Shown here: positions 42,430-51,074 of the stretch, one piece after another
How positions within the stretch are numbered: position 1 is the first letter of the stretch
Layout: each line of letters opens with the position of its first letter
Origin: Bacillota bacterium
GTDB lineage: Bacteria > Bacillota > Clostridia > Tissierellales > Tissierellaceae
Reading direction: 5' to 3'
DNA: 64,000 nucleotides
Assembly: GCA_023388495.1 (NCBI GenBank)
Contig: JAEWGC010000011.1
Span: 62,001 to 126,000, forward strand
Notes under the pieces: generated by a model
Databases searched by the model: none
The model's input: only the letters and a program-made list of their open reading frames with translations
What the model was told of the DNA's origin: nothing
Position numbers and translations under genes: made by a program

Positions 42430-44232
42430 ATGATTAATGATAAGTTTATCATGAGAATAGAAAAACAAAATGCAAATATTAGAAAATATAGCAGCCTATC
42501 TAATTTAATCAGTACTGCTAGATTTATAATATTTTTAGGGATTATATCTATTATGTATGTAATCTTTAAAATTAATTATAAAACGATTTATGTAATTATT
42601 GAATTTATCTTATCTATATTGTTTATTTCCTTGGTAATATATCACAATGTAGTTAAAGATAAATTAAATTTTTCAAAAGAAATTTTAAAGATAAATAATA
42701 AATATTTAGCTAGAATCGATGGAAAGTGGATTGGCTTTGATGATATAGGAGAAGAGTTTATAAATAAGGAGCACAAATATTCTCTTGACTTGGATATAGT
42801 AGGAAAAAAGTCTTTATTTCAGTTTGTAAATATAGCTAATACATGGAATGGCAGGAGAATATTAGCGAAGACCTTATTGGAACCTCAGTATGATAAAAGT
42901 GAAATATATTTAAGACAACAAGCAATAAAAGAACTAGGTAGTAAATTAGACTTTTGCCAAGAATTTGAGTATTTATCTAGCAGACATAGAGAAAAGCTAC
43001 AAGACCCTGAAAAGTTAATTAATTATGCTGAAAGCAAGGAAAGATCAATAAAATCATTGAAAATAAAAGGATTAATTCATTACCTTCCGATAATCGTTAT
43101 ACCTTTATCTGTAGCAGTTATTATATTTAAGATTAAAAAACTATATATTTTAGTCCCAACATTGATTTTATTTCAAACTTTACTATGGATGTTTGGATTT
43201 TCAAAAAACAATGAAATTTTAAGACCAGTAGGAACTTTTAGGTATGACTTAGGAACCTATTTAGATATATTAAAATTATTGGAAAAAGAAAAATTTGAAT
43301 CTAAAAAATTAAACGATATAAAAGAAGTATTATTTAATGAAAATCATTCATCTATATTGGCAATAAAAGAGTTAAATAAGATTAGCGAAAAGATTAACCT
43401 TAAATTTAATAATGCGTTATTATACTTAGTGTTTAATGGATTGTTTTTATGGGACTATGAATGTGTTTTTTTATTGGAAGACTGGAAAAGCAAATATGGT
43501 ATAGAGGTGAAAAAATGGATTGAAGCAATAGGAGAAATAGAGTCTCTAATGAGCTTAGGTGTTTTGGTGCAAATAAATGAAGGGATTTCGTTTCCAACTA
43601 TTGATGATTCAAAATTGAAAATAAGTGCAAAAGACTTGGGGCATCCTCTTATAAATAATAAAGAGAGGATAACCAATGATATAGAACTGGAAGATAATAT
43701 TTTCATTATTACTGGATCAAATATGTCAGGTAAAACAACATTTTTGAGGACAATAGGTATTAATTTAGTATTAGCCTATAGTGGTGGACCTGTATATGCT
43801 AGTAAAATGTCGTGTTCTTTATTGGAGATATTTACTTCTATGAGGGTAACAGATGATTTAAAAAATGGGATATCAACTTTTTATGCAGAACTCCTTAGAA
43901 TCAAAGATATCATCAATTATGCAAATAAAAATAAAAATATGGTATTTCTAATTGATGAAATTTTTAGAGGAACAAACTCAGCGGACAGAATACTTGGTGC
44001 TAAAAATGTTCTTGCAAATCTTGATAAATTAGGGGCAATTGGAGCAATAACTACTCATGATTTAGAACTATGTTTACTTGATAAATATAATAGAGTAAAA
44101 AACTATCATTTCTCCGAATATTATAAAGATAATAAAATATATTTCGATTATAAAATTAGACCAGGTAAATCAACTACAACTAATGCAAAATATTTAATGA
44201 AATTAGTAGGAATTGAAATATTAGATAAATAA
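42430..44232 (+). CDS. Membrane-anchored MutS-like ATPase (MutS domain V family)
   Basis: About 600 residues. The N-terminal half contains two hydrophobic pairs (about 30-50 and 55-75, then 215-235 and 240-260), giving probably four membrane spans. The C-terminal ~200 residues are a MutS-type ABC ATPase with Walker A TGSNMSGKTTFLRTIG, the STFYAELLRIKDI segment, Walker B MVFLIDEIFRGTNS and ITTHDLEL. It lacks the mismatch-recognition domain of MutS1, so it is not a canonical repair protein; its role is unknown. The ATG at 42430 is chosen over the GTG at 42421 for its spacing to AAGGTGG. Confidence 0.85.
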   Translation: MINDKFIMRIEKQNANIRKYSSLSNLISTARFIIFLGIISIMYVIFKINYKTIYVIIEFILSILFISLVIYHNVVKDKLNFSKEILKINNKYLARIDGKWIGFDDIGEEFINKEHKYSLDLDIVGKKSLFQFVNIANTWNGRRILAKTLLEPQYDKSEIYLRQQAIKELGSKLDFCQEFEYLSSRHREKLQDPEKLINYAESKERSIKSLKIKGLIHYLPIIVIPLSVAVIIFKIKKLYILVPTLILFQTLLWMFGFSKNNEILRPVGTFRYDLGTYLDILKLLEKEKFESKKLNDIKEVLFNENHSSILAIKELNKISEKINLKFNNALLYLVFNGLFLWDYECVFLLEDWKSKYGIEVKKWIEAIGEIESLMSLGVLVQINEGISFPTIDDSKLKISAKDLGHPLINNKERITNDIELEDNIFIITGSNMSGKTTFLRTIGINLVLAYSGGPVYASKMSCSLLEIFTSMRVTDDLKNGISTFYAELLRIKDIINYANKNKNMVFLIDEIFRGTNSADRILGAKNVLANLDKLGAIGAITTHDLELCLLDKYNRVKNYHFSEYYKDNKIYFDYKIRPGKSTTTNAKYLMKLVGIEILDK

Positions 44233-44233
44233 A

Positions 44234-44272
44234 AAAGCAAAAAGTTTCATGAAGCAAAACTTTTTGCTTTAT
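44234..44272. terminator. Bidirectional terminator
   Basis: AAAGCAAAAAGTTT pairs with AAACTTTTTGCTTT around about 9 bases, with A/T tracts on both sides, between the MutS-like gene and the selenoprotein gene. Confidence 0.85.
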
Positions 44273-44274
44273 TT

Positions 44275-45009
44275 TTATTTCCATTTATAATCTAGCTTAA
44301 CTAACTCCTCAGGCTTTCCATTTATAGAAAAATCAAGTAAGTCTTTTAGAATTTTTGTCTGTAACTCAATCTCAAAGGCTTTCCCAAAAGTTCTACCAAG
44401 GGGAAATCTTATATACATCATTCTAGGAGGTCTAACCTTTTTTCCAACCTTAGGTAAATGCATAATAGATGCTGTCCTAATACCTCGAGATTCAATTTCC
44501 CTTTGAATCAATCCTACAGATTGATGACATATATATCAACCAGGTGATAACAATGCTATATCAACCTCATCTTCTACTAACATATCTGCTATTTTAGGGG
44601 CGGATTCATTTATTAGAAGATCAACCTTAGGAATATAGCCCATAAGTCCAAAATTACGTGGGGCTAAATCTTTAATATAACCTGCTTTCCCTAAATTTCT
44701 AAGAATTTCTAAGGGAAATACACAGTTAATATCTTTTAAGGCTTCCTCTTTATCATAATGATCGTGAGTTATAGTTAAATCATTAGTATCAACATTGCCA
44801 GGAATTATTCTAAATGTATGGTCACCATTAGTATCAAAGGGTTTATCTTTTTTCAGATGAACTCCAGCAGTAGTTATGAAAGCTACTCTTGAATTCTTTA
44901 AAGAGTTTTTTAATTCTGCTATAGTAGGGCGAGTTGTTACATTATCTACCATAAATTCTGCAACTTTCCCAATTATTTTTTGTTTAAGATTTATATTACT
45001 TTTTACCAT
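44275..45009 (-). CDS. GrdB/PrdB-family selenoprotein (glycine/D-proline reductase B-like), read through in-frame UGA
   Basis: A single 244-codon frame from 45009 to 44275 is interrupted only by TGA at 44538-44536. Residues before it read DEVDIALLSPG and after it YICHQSVGLIQREIESRGI, which together give the redox motif UxxC of the selenoprotein B family of glycine/sarcosine/betaine and D-proline reductases. Other family features are LKNSRVAFITTAGVHLKKDKPFD, HDHYDKEEALKDINCVFP and DLAPRNFGLMGY. Total length fits PrdB (about 240) rather than GrdB (about 430). A SECIS-like hairpin starts 10 bases after the TGA. No prdA, grdE or other reductase gene adjoins it, so it is an orphan copy of uncertain substrate. 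Confidence 0.88.
44507..44538 (-). promoter_or_regulatory. UGA-Sec codon and bacterial SECIS-like hairpin
   Basis: On the minus strand TGA (44538-44536) is followed after 10 bases by ATCAATC, loop TGTAG, and GATTGAT, a perfect 7-bp stem. The loop has G as its second base and lies about 17-22 bases from the UGA, as in bacterial SECIS elements that bind SelB. Confidence 0.75.
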
Positions 45010-45155
45010 ATAATCTTCCTTTTATTTTTTTACTGTTAAATCTATTTGTATATATACCTTAGAAATTAAAGACTTATTCAATAAATTTCAGAGGATTAGG
45101 GTGAGAAAAGTAATGAGAGATTAACTTAATTAACAATTTTTCTAAAAAAAGATAA

Positions 45156-45467
45156 TTATCCGAAAAATTCAGGTTCCTTTACAATATCAGAGCGTATTGC
45201 CTTCTGTACAATTGTAAAATGAATCTTATTATTCTCATGGTCTAATTTATAGGGAAATATTTTTCTGCAAGTTGTACATTCAATATATTCATTGCTATTT
45301 AGTAGCTCTCTATTATCAAATAAAAATGGTAACGCCTCATCTTTATTACTCCATTCACCTGTAAGTGGCGTATCTAACTTATATGAGTATAAATAAGTTG
45401 CTTCCCTTTTTATTTCAAAATAAACTCCTTTACATTTGGGGCATATCAAAGATTGATTAATATCCAT
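45156..45467 (-). CDS. Small zinc-ribbon-like protein, function unknown
   Basis: A 103-residue protein with two cysteine pairs, ICPKC near the N-terminus and CTTC near residue 66, spaced like a split zinc ribbon. The rest is polar with no recognised domain. It stands alone on the minus strand about 150 bases upstream of the selenoprotein gene start; the ribosome site is weak (AAAGGAA). A role in nucleic-acid binding or as a small metal-site protein is possible but unproven. Confidence 0.6.
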   Translation of the reverse strand: MDINQSLICPKCKGVYFEIKREATYLYSYKLDTPLTGEWSNKDEALPFLFDNRELLNSNEYIECTTCRKIFPYKLDHENNKIHFTIVQKAIRSDIVKEPEFFG

Positions 45468-45547
45468 AATTCATATTCCTTTCCATTATATTTAGATTAT
45501 ATTATTAACTTTATTAAGATTTTATATTACAAAACTCAGAACAACTA

Positions 45548-45578
45548 TTGACCTTGACGTTACGTAAGGGTATATAGC
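45548..45578 (+). promoter_or_regulatory. MerR-type promoter/operator
   Basis: TTGACC and TATAGC are separated by 19 bases, the long spacer typical of MerR-family-activated promoters. The spacer region holds the near-palindrome CCTTGACGTTACGTAAGG (45552-45569). It drives the MerR/TipA-like remnant and would be its own operator. Confidence 0.75.
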
Positions 45579-45601
45579 AAATTTATGGGGAGGTGAAAGA
45601 A

Positions 45602-45918
45602 ATGGAATATACGGTGCAAAGGCTGGCTAGTTTAGCAGGGATTAGTAGTAGAACACTTAGATATTACGATGAGATAGGAATTCTTAAGCCAGCAAGAATT
45701 AACTCATCAGGATATCGAATTTATGGTCAAAAGGAAGTTGATAGACTACAGCAAAGTTAAGTTACTTTTGGGATTCTTATACAAAGGAAGCACATGCTAA
45801 TCTTGCTCAGATGTATGTTGATGATGAAAGGTTTAGAGCATACTATGATAAAGAACAACCTGGATTGGCAGAATTTTTAAGAGATGCAGTTTTTATCTAT
45901 ATTAATACTCAAGAATAA
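45602..45918 (+). pseudogene. TipA-like MerR regulator with internal deletion
   Basis: It starts with GGGGAGGTG and ATG. The first 52 codons are an intact MerR helix-turn-helix (YTVQRLASLAGISSRTLRYYDEIGIL, NSSGYRIYG) ending DRLQQS and a TAA at about 45758. A different frame then encodes YFWDSYTKEAHANLAQMYV, DDERFRAYYDKEQPGLAEFL and a natural end INTQE, which matches the C-terminal part of the TipAS drug-recognition domain. The coiled-coil linker and first half of TipAS (over 100 residues) are missing, so a deletion fused the two ends out of frame. The TipA group senses thiopeptides and other drugs; an ABC exporter gene set follows at 46091. Confidence 0.8.
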
Positions 45919-46090
45919 TAAAGAAATCCATTGAAAAGTGATTGATTAAATTCAATTACTTTTTTCTTCTAAAATTATGGGTAAGATAATAACAATTAAT
46001 AATAAAATATGGTAAACTGTATATTAGAAAAACTTTATTATTTGATATATAATTTTTGGTAAAAACTACATTGATTGAGGGGTAAACAAG

Positions 46091-46795
46091 ATGGAAAAGT
46101 ATATTGAATTTGAAAATGTAAAGAAGATATATAAAATGGGAGAAGTAGAAATAGAGGCTTTATCAGGAGCAGATTTTTCGATTGATAAGGGAGAGTTTGT
46201 AGTTATAGCAGGGGCCAGTGGGGCAGGGAAAAGCACTATATTAAATATATTAGGAGGTATGGATACGGCAACCTCTGGGAAAGTGATAGTTGATAAAAGA
46301 AAAATTAGTTCATTTTCAAATAGGGAACTTATAACCTATAGAAGACATGATATAGGTTTTGTGTTTCAGTTTTATAATCTAATTCAGAACCTAACTGCTA
46401 TAGAGAATGTAGAGCTTGCAACCCAAATATGCAATAATCCTTTAGATACCAATGAAGTATTGGAGGCAGTAGGGCTTAAGGACAGAAAGAAAAATTTTCC
46501 GGCCCAATTATCGGGAGGAGAACAACAGAGAGTAGCCATAGCTCGTGCTTTAGCTAAAAACCCTAAACTGCTTTTATGTGATGAGCCTACAGGAGCTTTA
46601 GATTATAACACAGGAAAATCTATATTAAAGCTCCTACAAGATACTTGCCGTCAAATGGGAATGACAGTAGTTGTAATCACCCATAACTTAGCTATAGCTC
46701 CTATGGGGGATAAGGTTATTAGAGTTAAAAATGGTAAGATAGAAAGTCAAACCATAAATAGCAATCCTATTTCAGTAGAAAGGATTGAGTGGTAG
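46091..46795 (+). CDS. ABC transporter ATP-binding protein (MacB/LolD type)
   Basis: A 234-residue ATPase with Walker [11 protein letters not shown]-loop VFQFYNLI, signature [17 protein letters not shown], Walker [13 protein letters not shown] and VITHN. The MacB/LolD/FtsE type works with FtsX-like permeases in mechanotransmission or export of peptides and drugs rather than classical import. The start has a GGGG site after a TATAAT-like promoter region. Its stop overlaps the start of the 1070-residue permease gene, so the two form one transporter. A drug-sensing MerR remnant lies just upstream. Confidence 0.93.
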   Translation: MEKYIEFENVKKIYKMGEVEIEALSGADFSIDKGEFVVIAGASGAGKSTILNILGGMDTATSGKVIVDKRKISSFSNRELITYRRHDIGFVFQFYNLIQNLTAIENVELATQICNNPLDTNEVLEAVGLKDRKKNFPAQLSGGEQQRVAIARALAKNPKLLLCDEPTGALDYNTGKSILKLLQDTCRQMGMTVVVITHNLAIAPMGDKVIRVKNGKIESQTINSNPISVERIEW

Positions 46796-49700
46796 TGAAA
46801 AAAACAGCATTGACAAAAGATATTTTAAGAGATATTAAGAAATCCTTAGGTAGATTTATATCTATTGTGGCCATTATTGCCCTGGGAGTAGCATTTTTCT
46901 CTGGAGTAAAAATAGCTCCAGAAGATATGGAATATACAGCAGATAAGTATTATGACGATTATAATCTAATGGATATAAGAGTTGTATCTACTCTTGGCTT
47001 AACTAAAGATGATTTAAAAGAAATAGATAAGGTCAAAGGTGTAAAAGAAAGCTTTGGAACCTATACAATTGATGCATTGGCAGAGTATAAAGAAAAAGAA
47101 GTAGTACTTAGAGTTCATGGTTTCTCATCTGAAAAACAGATAAATGGGGTAAAAATAGTAAATGGGAGGTTGCCAGAGAAACTTGATGAGTGTGTAATTG
47201 AAGCAGGAAAAGAAAACTTTTTAAGGGTACCGATAGGTTCCAAGATTAAACTTTTTTCTGGGAAAGAGGAACCTCTATCTGATAGCCTAAAAAAAACTGA
47301 ATTTACAGTAGTAGGTGCCGTTCAAACTCCATATTATTTATCCTTTGAAAAAGGTAGTAGTAATATTGGTAATGGACAAATAAGGGATTTTATTATGATT
47401 CCTCAAGAAAACTTTAAGCTTGATGTATATACAGATATATTTCTTACGGTAGAAGGTGCAAGGGAGTTAAATTCATATAATGATGAATATTTTGATGTAA
47501 TTAATCCAGTTACTGATGAAATAAAGGATTTAGCAAAGAATAGAGAAGAGATTAGATATAAAGAAATTTTAACAGAAGCACAGGAAGAATTGGAAAAAGG
47601 TAAAAGAGAATACTTTGATGAGAAAGCCAATGCTGAAGAGAAATTAGCAGAAGGCCTAAAAGAAATAGAAGATGGTAAAAAAGAGATAAATAATGGCGAA
47701 AAAGAACTTAAAGATAATGAAAGAAAATTTATTTTATCTATAAAAGAGGGAAAAGAAAAAATTGCGGAGGCAGAAAAGGAATTATTAAAGGGAGAAGAGG
47801 AGTATGAAAAGGGGCTTAAGACTTTTAATGATAATAAAGCATTAGCGGAAAAAGGCTTTATAAAGGCTGAAGAAGAAATAAAAAAAGGAGAGGAAGGTAT
47901 AATTCTACTAGAGGGACAGATTGTAGAAATTAATGCTGCCTTGGAAAACCCTTTATTGCCAAAAGAACAAAAGGAAAAATTAACTATTGATTTACAAACT
48001 GCACAAGGAGCCTTAGGCGCAACAAAAGAGGCAGTAGAAAATGGGAAAAAGGAATTAGTTATAAATAGAGAAAAGCTTATAAAAGCCCAGGAAGAACTTA
48101 ATAAAAATAGAGAGTTATTAGATTCTTCAAGGAATAGGATAGAGAATGAAAAGATGAATCTAATAAAAGGAGAAAAGGAAGGCCTTTTAGAGATTAAAAA
48201 GGCTAGAGAGAAATTGGAAAATGCAAAGATAGATTTATCAAAGGGAGAAGAAGAATATAATAAATCAAAAGAAAAGGCAGATAAAGAATTAGAAGAAGCA
48301 TGGAAAAAAATACAAGATGGTGAAGAGGTTTTAAAAGAAATTGAAAAGGGTAAATGGTATGTATTAGATAGAAAATCTCATTATTCCTATGTAGACTATG
48401 GTGGTGCTGCTGATAGGATTGATGCCATATCTCAGGTCTTTCCAGTTTTCTTTGCCTTAGTTGCGGCACTAGTATGTTTAACTACTATGACAAGGATGGT
48501 AGATGAGCAAAGGACTAATATAGGAACCCTAAAGGCTTTAGGTTATGGAAGATGGAATATAGCCTTTAAATACATTTTCTATGCCTTAGCAGCAACAGTA
48601 TTAGGATGTATAATTGGGATTGGAATAGGATATACCCTATTTCCAACAATTATATTTAATGCTTATGGAATTATGTATATATTGCCACCTGTAATACTTA
48701 GGTTTAATATAATTCTAGCTACTGTTATATCCTTAGGAGCCATAGGCTTAACAACAACAACTGCATTTATTGCTTGCAATAATGAATTAAAGGAAAATCC
48801 TGCATCATTAATGAGACCTAGAGCACCAAAGTTAGGTAAAAGAATACTCATAGAAAAAATACCTTTCATCTGGAATAGATTTAACTTTAGTTATAAAGTA
48901 ACCATTAGAAATATATTTAGATATAAAAGAAGATTTTTCATGACTGTATTTGGAATAGCTGGTTGTACTGCTTTAATGCTTACGGCTTTTGGAATAAGAG
49001 ACTCTATCAAATCGGTAGTTGATAGACAATTTGGAGTACTCTTTACCTATGATATGACTGTAGGACTAGAGCCTGAAGGAGAAAAACACTTAGAAGAAAA
49101 TAATAAGATAAAAAGCTATGAATTAATTTCTAGGGAAAGTGGAACTGTTATATCAGAAAATAAGGAAAAAGATATATCAATAATTGTTCCAAGAGATATA
49201 AATAATATAAATAATTTTATTCATCTACAAAGACGAAAAGATGAAAAGGAAATTAATATAGAGGAGAAGGGAGTAGTAATCACTGATCAGATACAGAAGA
49301 GCTTAAAGGTAGATATAGGAGATGAGATAACTTTAACTAATAATGAGAATGATAAGGCTATAGTAAAGATAACTGGAATTACAGAAAACTATACCTTTAA
49401 CTATGTATATTTGTCTCCAAAATATTATGAAGAAATTTTCCAAAGGCCAATAAAATTTAACGAGGCCATAGGAATTATAGATGATACCTCTAAAGAATTT
49501 GAAGACACATTATCAAAAGAATTAATAAAAAAGGATGGAGTTTCTAGTGTAGGCTTTAATACTTCTATCAAAGAAAATTTTGAAAATACTATTAAAAGTC
49601 TAAACTATGTAGTTTTAGTGATGATTATTTCTGCTGGAGCCTTAGCCTTTGTAGTTTTATATAATTTAACTAATGTGAATATATCTGAGAGAATAAGAGA

Positions 49701-50001
49701 GATTGCAACTATAAAGGTTTTAGGATTTTATGATAATGAGGTATCAGTATATATTTATAGGGAAAATACCATATTGACTATTATCGGAGCATTGGCAGGA
49801 CTCGTCATGGGAGTGTTTTTGCATAGATTTATAATGACAACAGTTGAAATGGAGAATATAATGTTTGGTCTTAAACTAGAATTGAAGTCTTATATTTTTT
49901 CCATTGTTTTAACTTTAGGTTTTGCAATTCTTGTAAACTTTGCAATGTATTATAAACTTAGAAATGTGGAGATGGTAGAATCTCTCAAGTCGGTGGATTA
50001 A
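46789..50001 (+). CDS. FtsX-like ABC permease with large coiled-coil extracytoplasmic domain
   Basis: A 1070-residue permease. One span near the N-terminus (about 18-38) is followed by a MacB-PCD-like periplasmic-side region, then a long Lys/Glu-rich heptad segment (about 255-530) that must form an extended coiled coil outside the membrane. An FtsX domain (about 550-670), a further span near 720-740, a second external domain and a C-terminal FtsX domain with three spans (about 940-1065) follow. It starts with GTG overlapping the ATPase gene. Similar proteins export peptides/lipids or pass conformational force to cell-surface partners; the substrate is unknown. Confidence 0.9.
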   Translation: MVVKKTALTKDILRDIKKSLGRFISIVAIIALGVAFFSGVKIAPEDMEYTADKYYDDYNLMDIRVVSTLGLTKDDLKEIDKVKGVKESFGTYTIDALAEYKEKEVVLRVHGFSSEKQINGVKIVNGRLPEKLDECVIEAGKENFLRVPIGSKIKLFSGKEEPLSDSLKKTEFTVVGAVQTPYYLSFEKGSSNIGNGQIRDFIMIPQENFKLDVYTDIFLTVEGARELNSYNDEYFDVINPVTDEIKDLAKNREEIRYKEILTEAQEELEKGKREYFDEKANAEEKLAEGLKEIEDGKKEINNGEKELKDNERKFILSIKEGKEKIAEAEKELLKGEEEYEKGLKTFNDNKALAEKGFIKAEEEIKKGEEGIILLEGQIVEINAALENPLLPKEQKEKLTIDLQTAQGALGATKEAVENGKKELVINREKLIKAQEELNKNRELLDSSRNRIENEKMNLIKGEKEGLLEIKKAREKLENAKIDLSKGEEEYNKSKEKADKELEEAWKKIQDGEEVLKEIEKGKWYVLDRKSHYSYVDYGGAADRIDAISQVFPVFFALVAALVCLTTMTRMVDEQRTNIGTLKALGYGRWNIAFKYIFYALAATVLGCIIGIGIGYTLFPTIIFNAYGIMYILPPVILRFNIILATVISLGAIGLTTTTAFIACNNELKENPASLMRPRAPKLGKRILIEKIPFIWNRFNFSYKVTIRNIFRYKRRFFMTVFGIAGCTALMLTAFGIRDSIKSVVDRQFGVLFTYDMTVGLEPEGEKHLEENNKIKSYELISRESGTVISENKEKDISIIVPRDINNINNFIHLQRRKDEKEINIEEKGVVITDQIQKSLKVDIGDEITLTNNENDKAIVKITGITENYTFNYVYLSPKYYEEIFQRPIKFNEAIGIIDDTSKEFEDTLSKELIKKDGVSSVGFNTSIKENFENTIKSLNYVVLVMIISAGALAFVVLYNLTNVNISERIREIATIKVLGFYDNEVSVYIYRENTILTIIGALAGLVMGVFLHRFIMTTVEMENIMFGLKLELKSYIFSIVLTLGFAILVNFAMYYKLRNVEMVESLKSVD

Positions 50002-50052
50002 GAAAGTACTGTTAGAGCATAATAAATAAACTAATGAGGAAAGGAGATTGCT

Positions 50053-50886
50053 ATGTCAAATTGTAATAACTGTCCATCAAAGCAATCATGCTCAAAATCT
50101 GCGGAAGGATGTACAATAGAAAATAACCCATATAACAATATAAGTAAAGTAATTGGAGTAATGAGTGGAAAGGGTGGAGTAGGAAAATCTACTATTTCTG
50201 TTTTAATAGCTAAGGAATTGAGACAGAAAGGCTATAAGGTTGGAGTACTTGATGCTGATATTACAGGACCAAGTATTCCGAGATTACTTGATATTAGAGA
50301 TGCAGAAGTAAATTCTAATGGCAAGTTTCTTTACCCAGCGGAAACTAAAGACGGAATTAAGGTCATGTCCTTTAATTTATTAATGGAGGATGAGAATCAG
50401 CCTGTGATATGGAGAGGACCAATAGTTTCAACAACGGTTAAACAGTTTTGGACAGATGTATTGTGGGGTGAGCTAGATTATCTCATTATTGATATGCCAC
50501 CTGGAACAGGAGATGTAGCTTTGACTGTAATGGATTCAATACCTATTAATGGATTGGTAATGGTATCAGTTCCTCAGGATATGGTTTCCATGATAGTGGC
50601 TAAGGCTGTGAATATGGCAAGAAAGATGGAGATAGACGTACTAGGTGTGGTACAAAATATGAGTTATGTTCTATGTCCTAATTGTGATGAAAAGATAAGG
50701 ATGTATGATGCAGAAAATATAGATAAGTTTTTAGAAGAGATGGATCTTAAGCTCTTAGGCGAAATACCTATGGTTAAAGAAATAAGTAATATTTCAAATA
50801 ATAGCTATGAAAATTCAAAAGACGCCGTGGATGAGATTTTTAGTCCAATATTGGAGAATATAATCGAAACCCTAAAAGAAAAATAA
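50053..50886 (+). CDS. Mrp/NBP35-family iron-sulfur cluster carrier ATPase
   Basis: A 277-residue P-loop protein with the deviant Walker A SGKGGVGKST, VLDADITGPSIPRL, and IIDMPPGTGDVALT. An N-terminal cysteine cluster (CNNCPSKQSC...C) and a CPNC pair near residue 217 are probable [Fe-S] sites. Such ATPases carry and insert Fe-S clusters into apoproteins. It is a single-gene unit with AAAGGAG and a strong terminator. It may serve the many Fe-S proteins implied here. Confidence 0.93.
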   Translation: MSNCNNCPSKQSCSKSAEGCTIENNPYNNISKVIGVMSGKGGVGKSTISVLIAKELRQKGYKVGVLDADITGPSIPRLLDIRDAEVNSNGKFLYPAETKDGIKVMSFNLLMEDENQPVIWRGPIVSTTVKQFWTDVLWGELDYLIIDMPPGTGDVALTVMDSIPINGLVMVSVPQDMVSMIVAKAVNMARKMEIDVLGVVQNMSYVLCPNCDEKIRMYDAENIDKFLEEMDLKLLGEIPMVKEISNISNNSYENSKDAVDEIFSPILENIIETLKEK

Positions 50887-50898
50887 ATATAATTTTAA

Positions 50899-50949
50899 TA
50901 AGCCCTCAAGTGATAATACAGCAATTATCTCACTTTAGGGCTGTTTTTT
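50899..50949 (+). terminator. Terminator of the mrp gene
   Basis: AGCCCTcAAGTGATAAT pairs with ATTATCTCACTTtAGGGCT, followed by TTTTTT. Confidence 0.85.
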
Positions 50950-51074
50950 CGTTTTTAAAAGAGTTTGAAAATTTTTTTATTTGAATGCCAGGTTGTGACA
51001 AAATGCTACACATATATTGTGTATAATATGAGATGTTGTGTTTTTAAAAATATATTGGGGGGAATACACGAAAA

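Noticed and set aside
44275..44511. Separate 78-residue gene downstream of a 157-residue gene
   Set aside because: Both lie in one frame separated only by a TGA with selenoprotein sequence on each side and a SECIS-like hairpin, so they are one selenoprotein gene, not two genes or a pseudogene.
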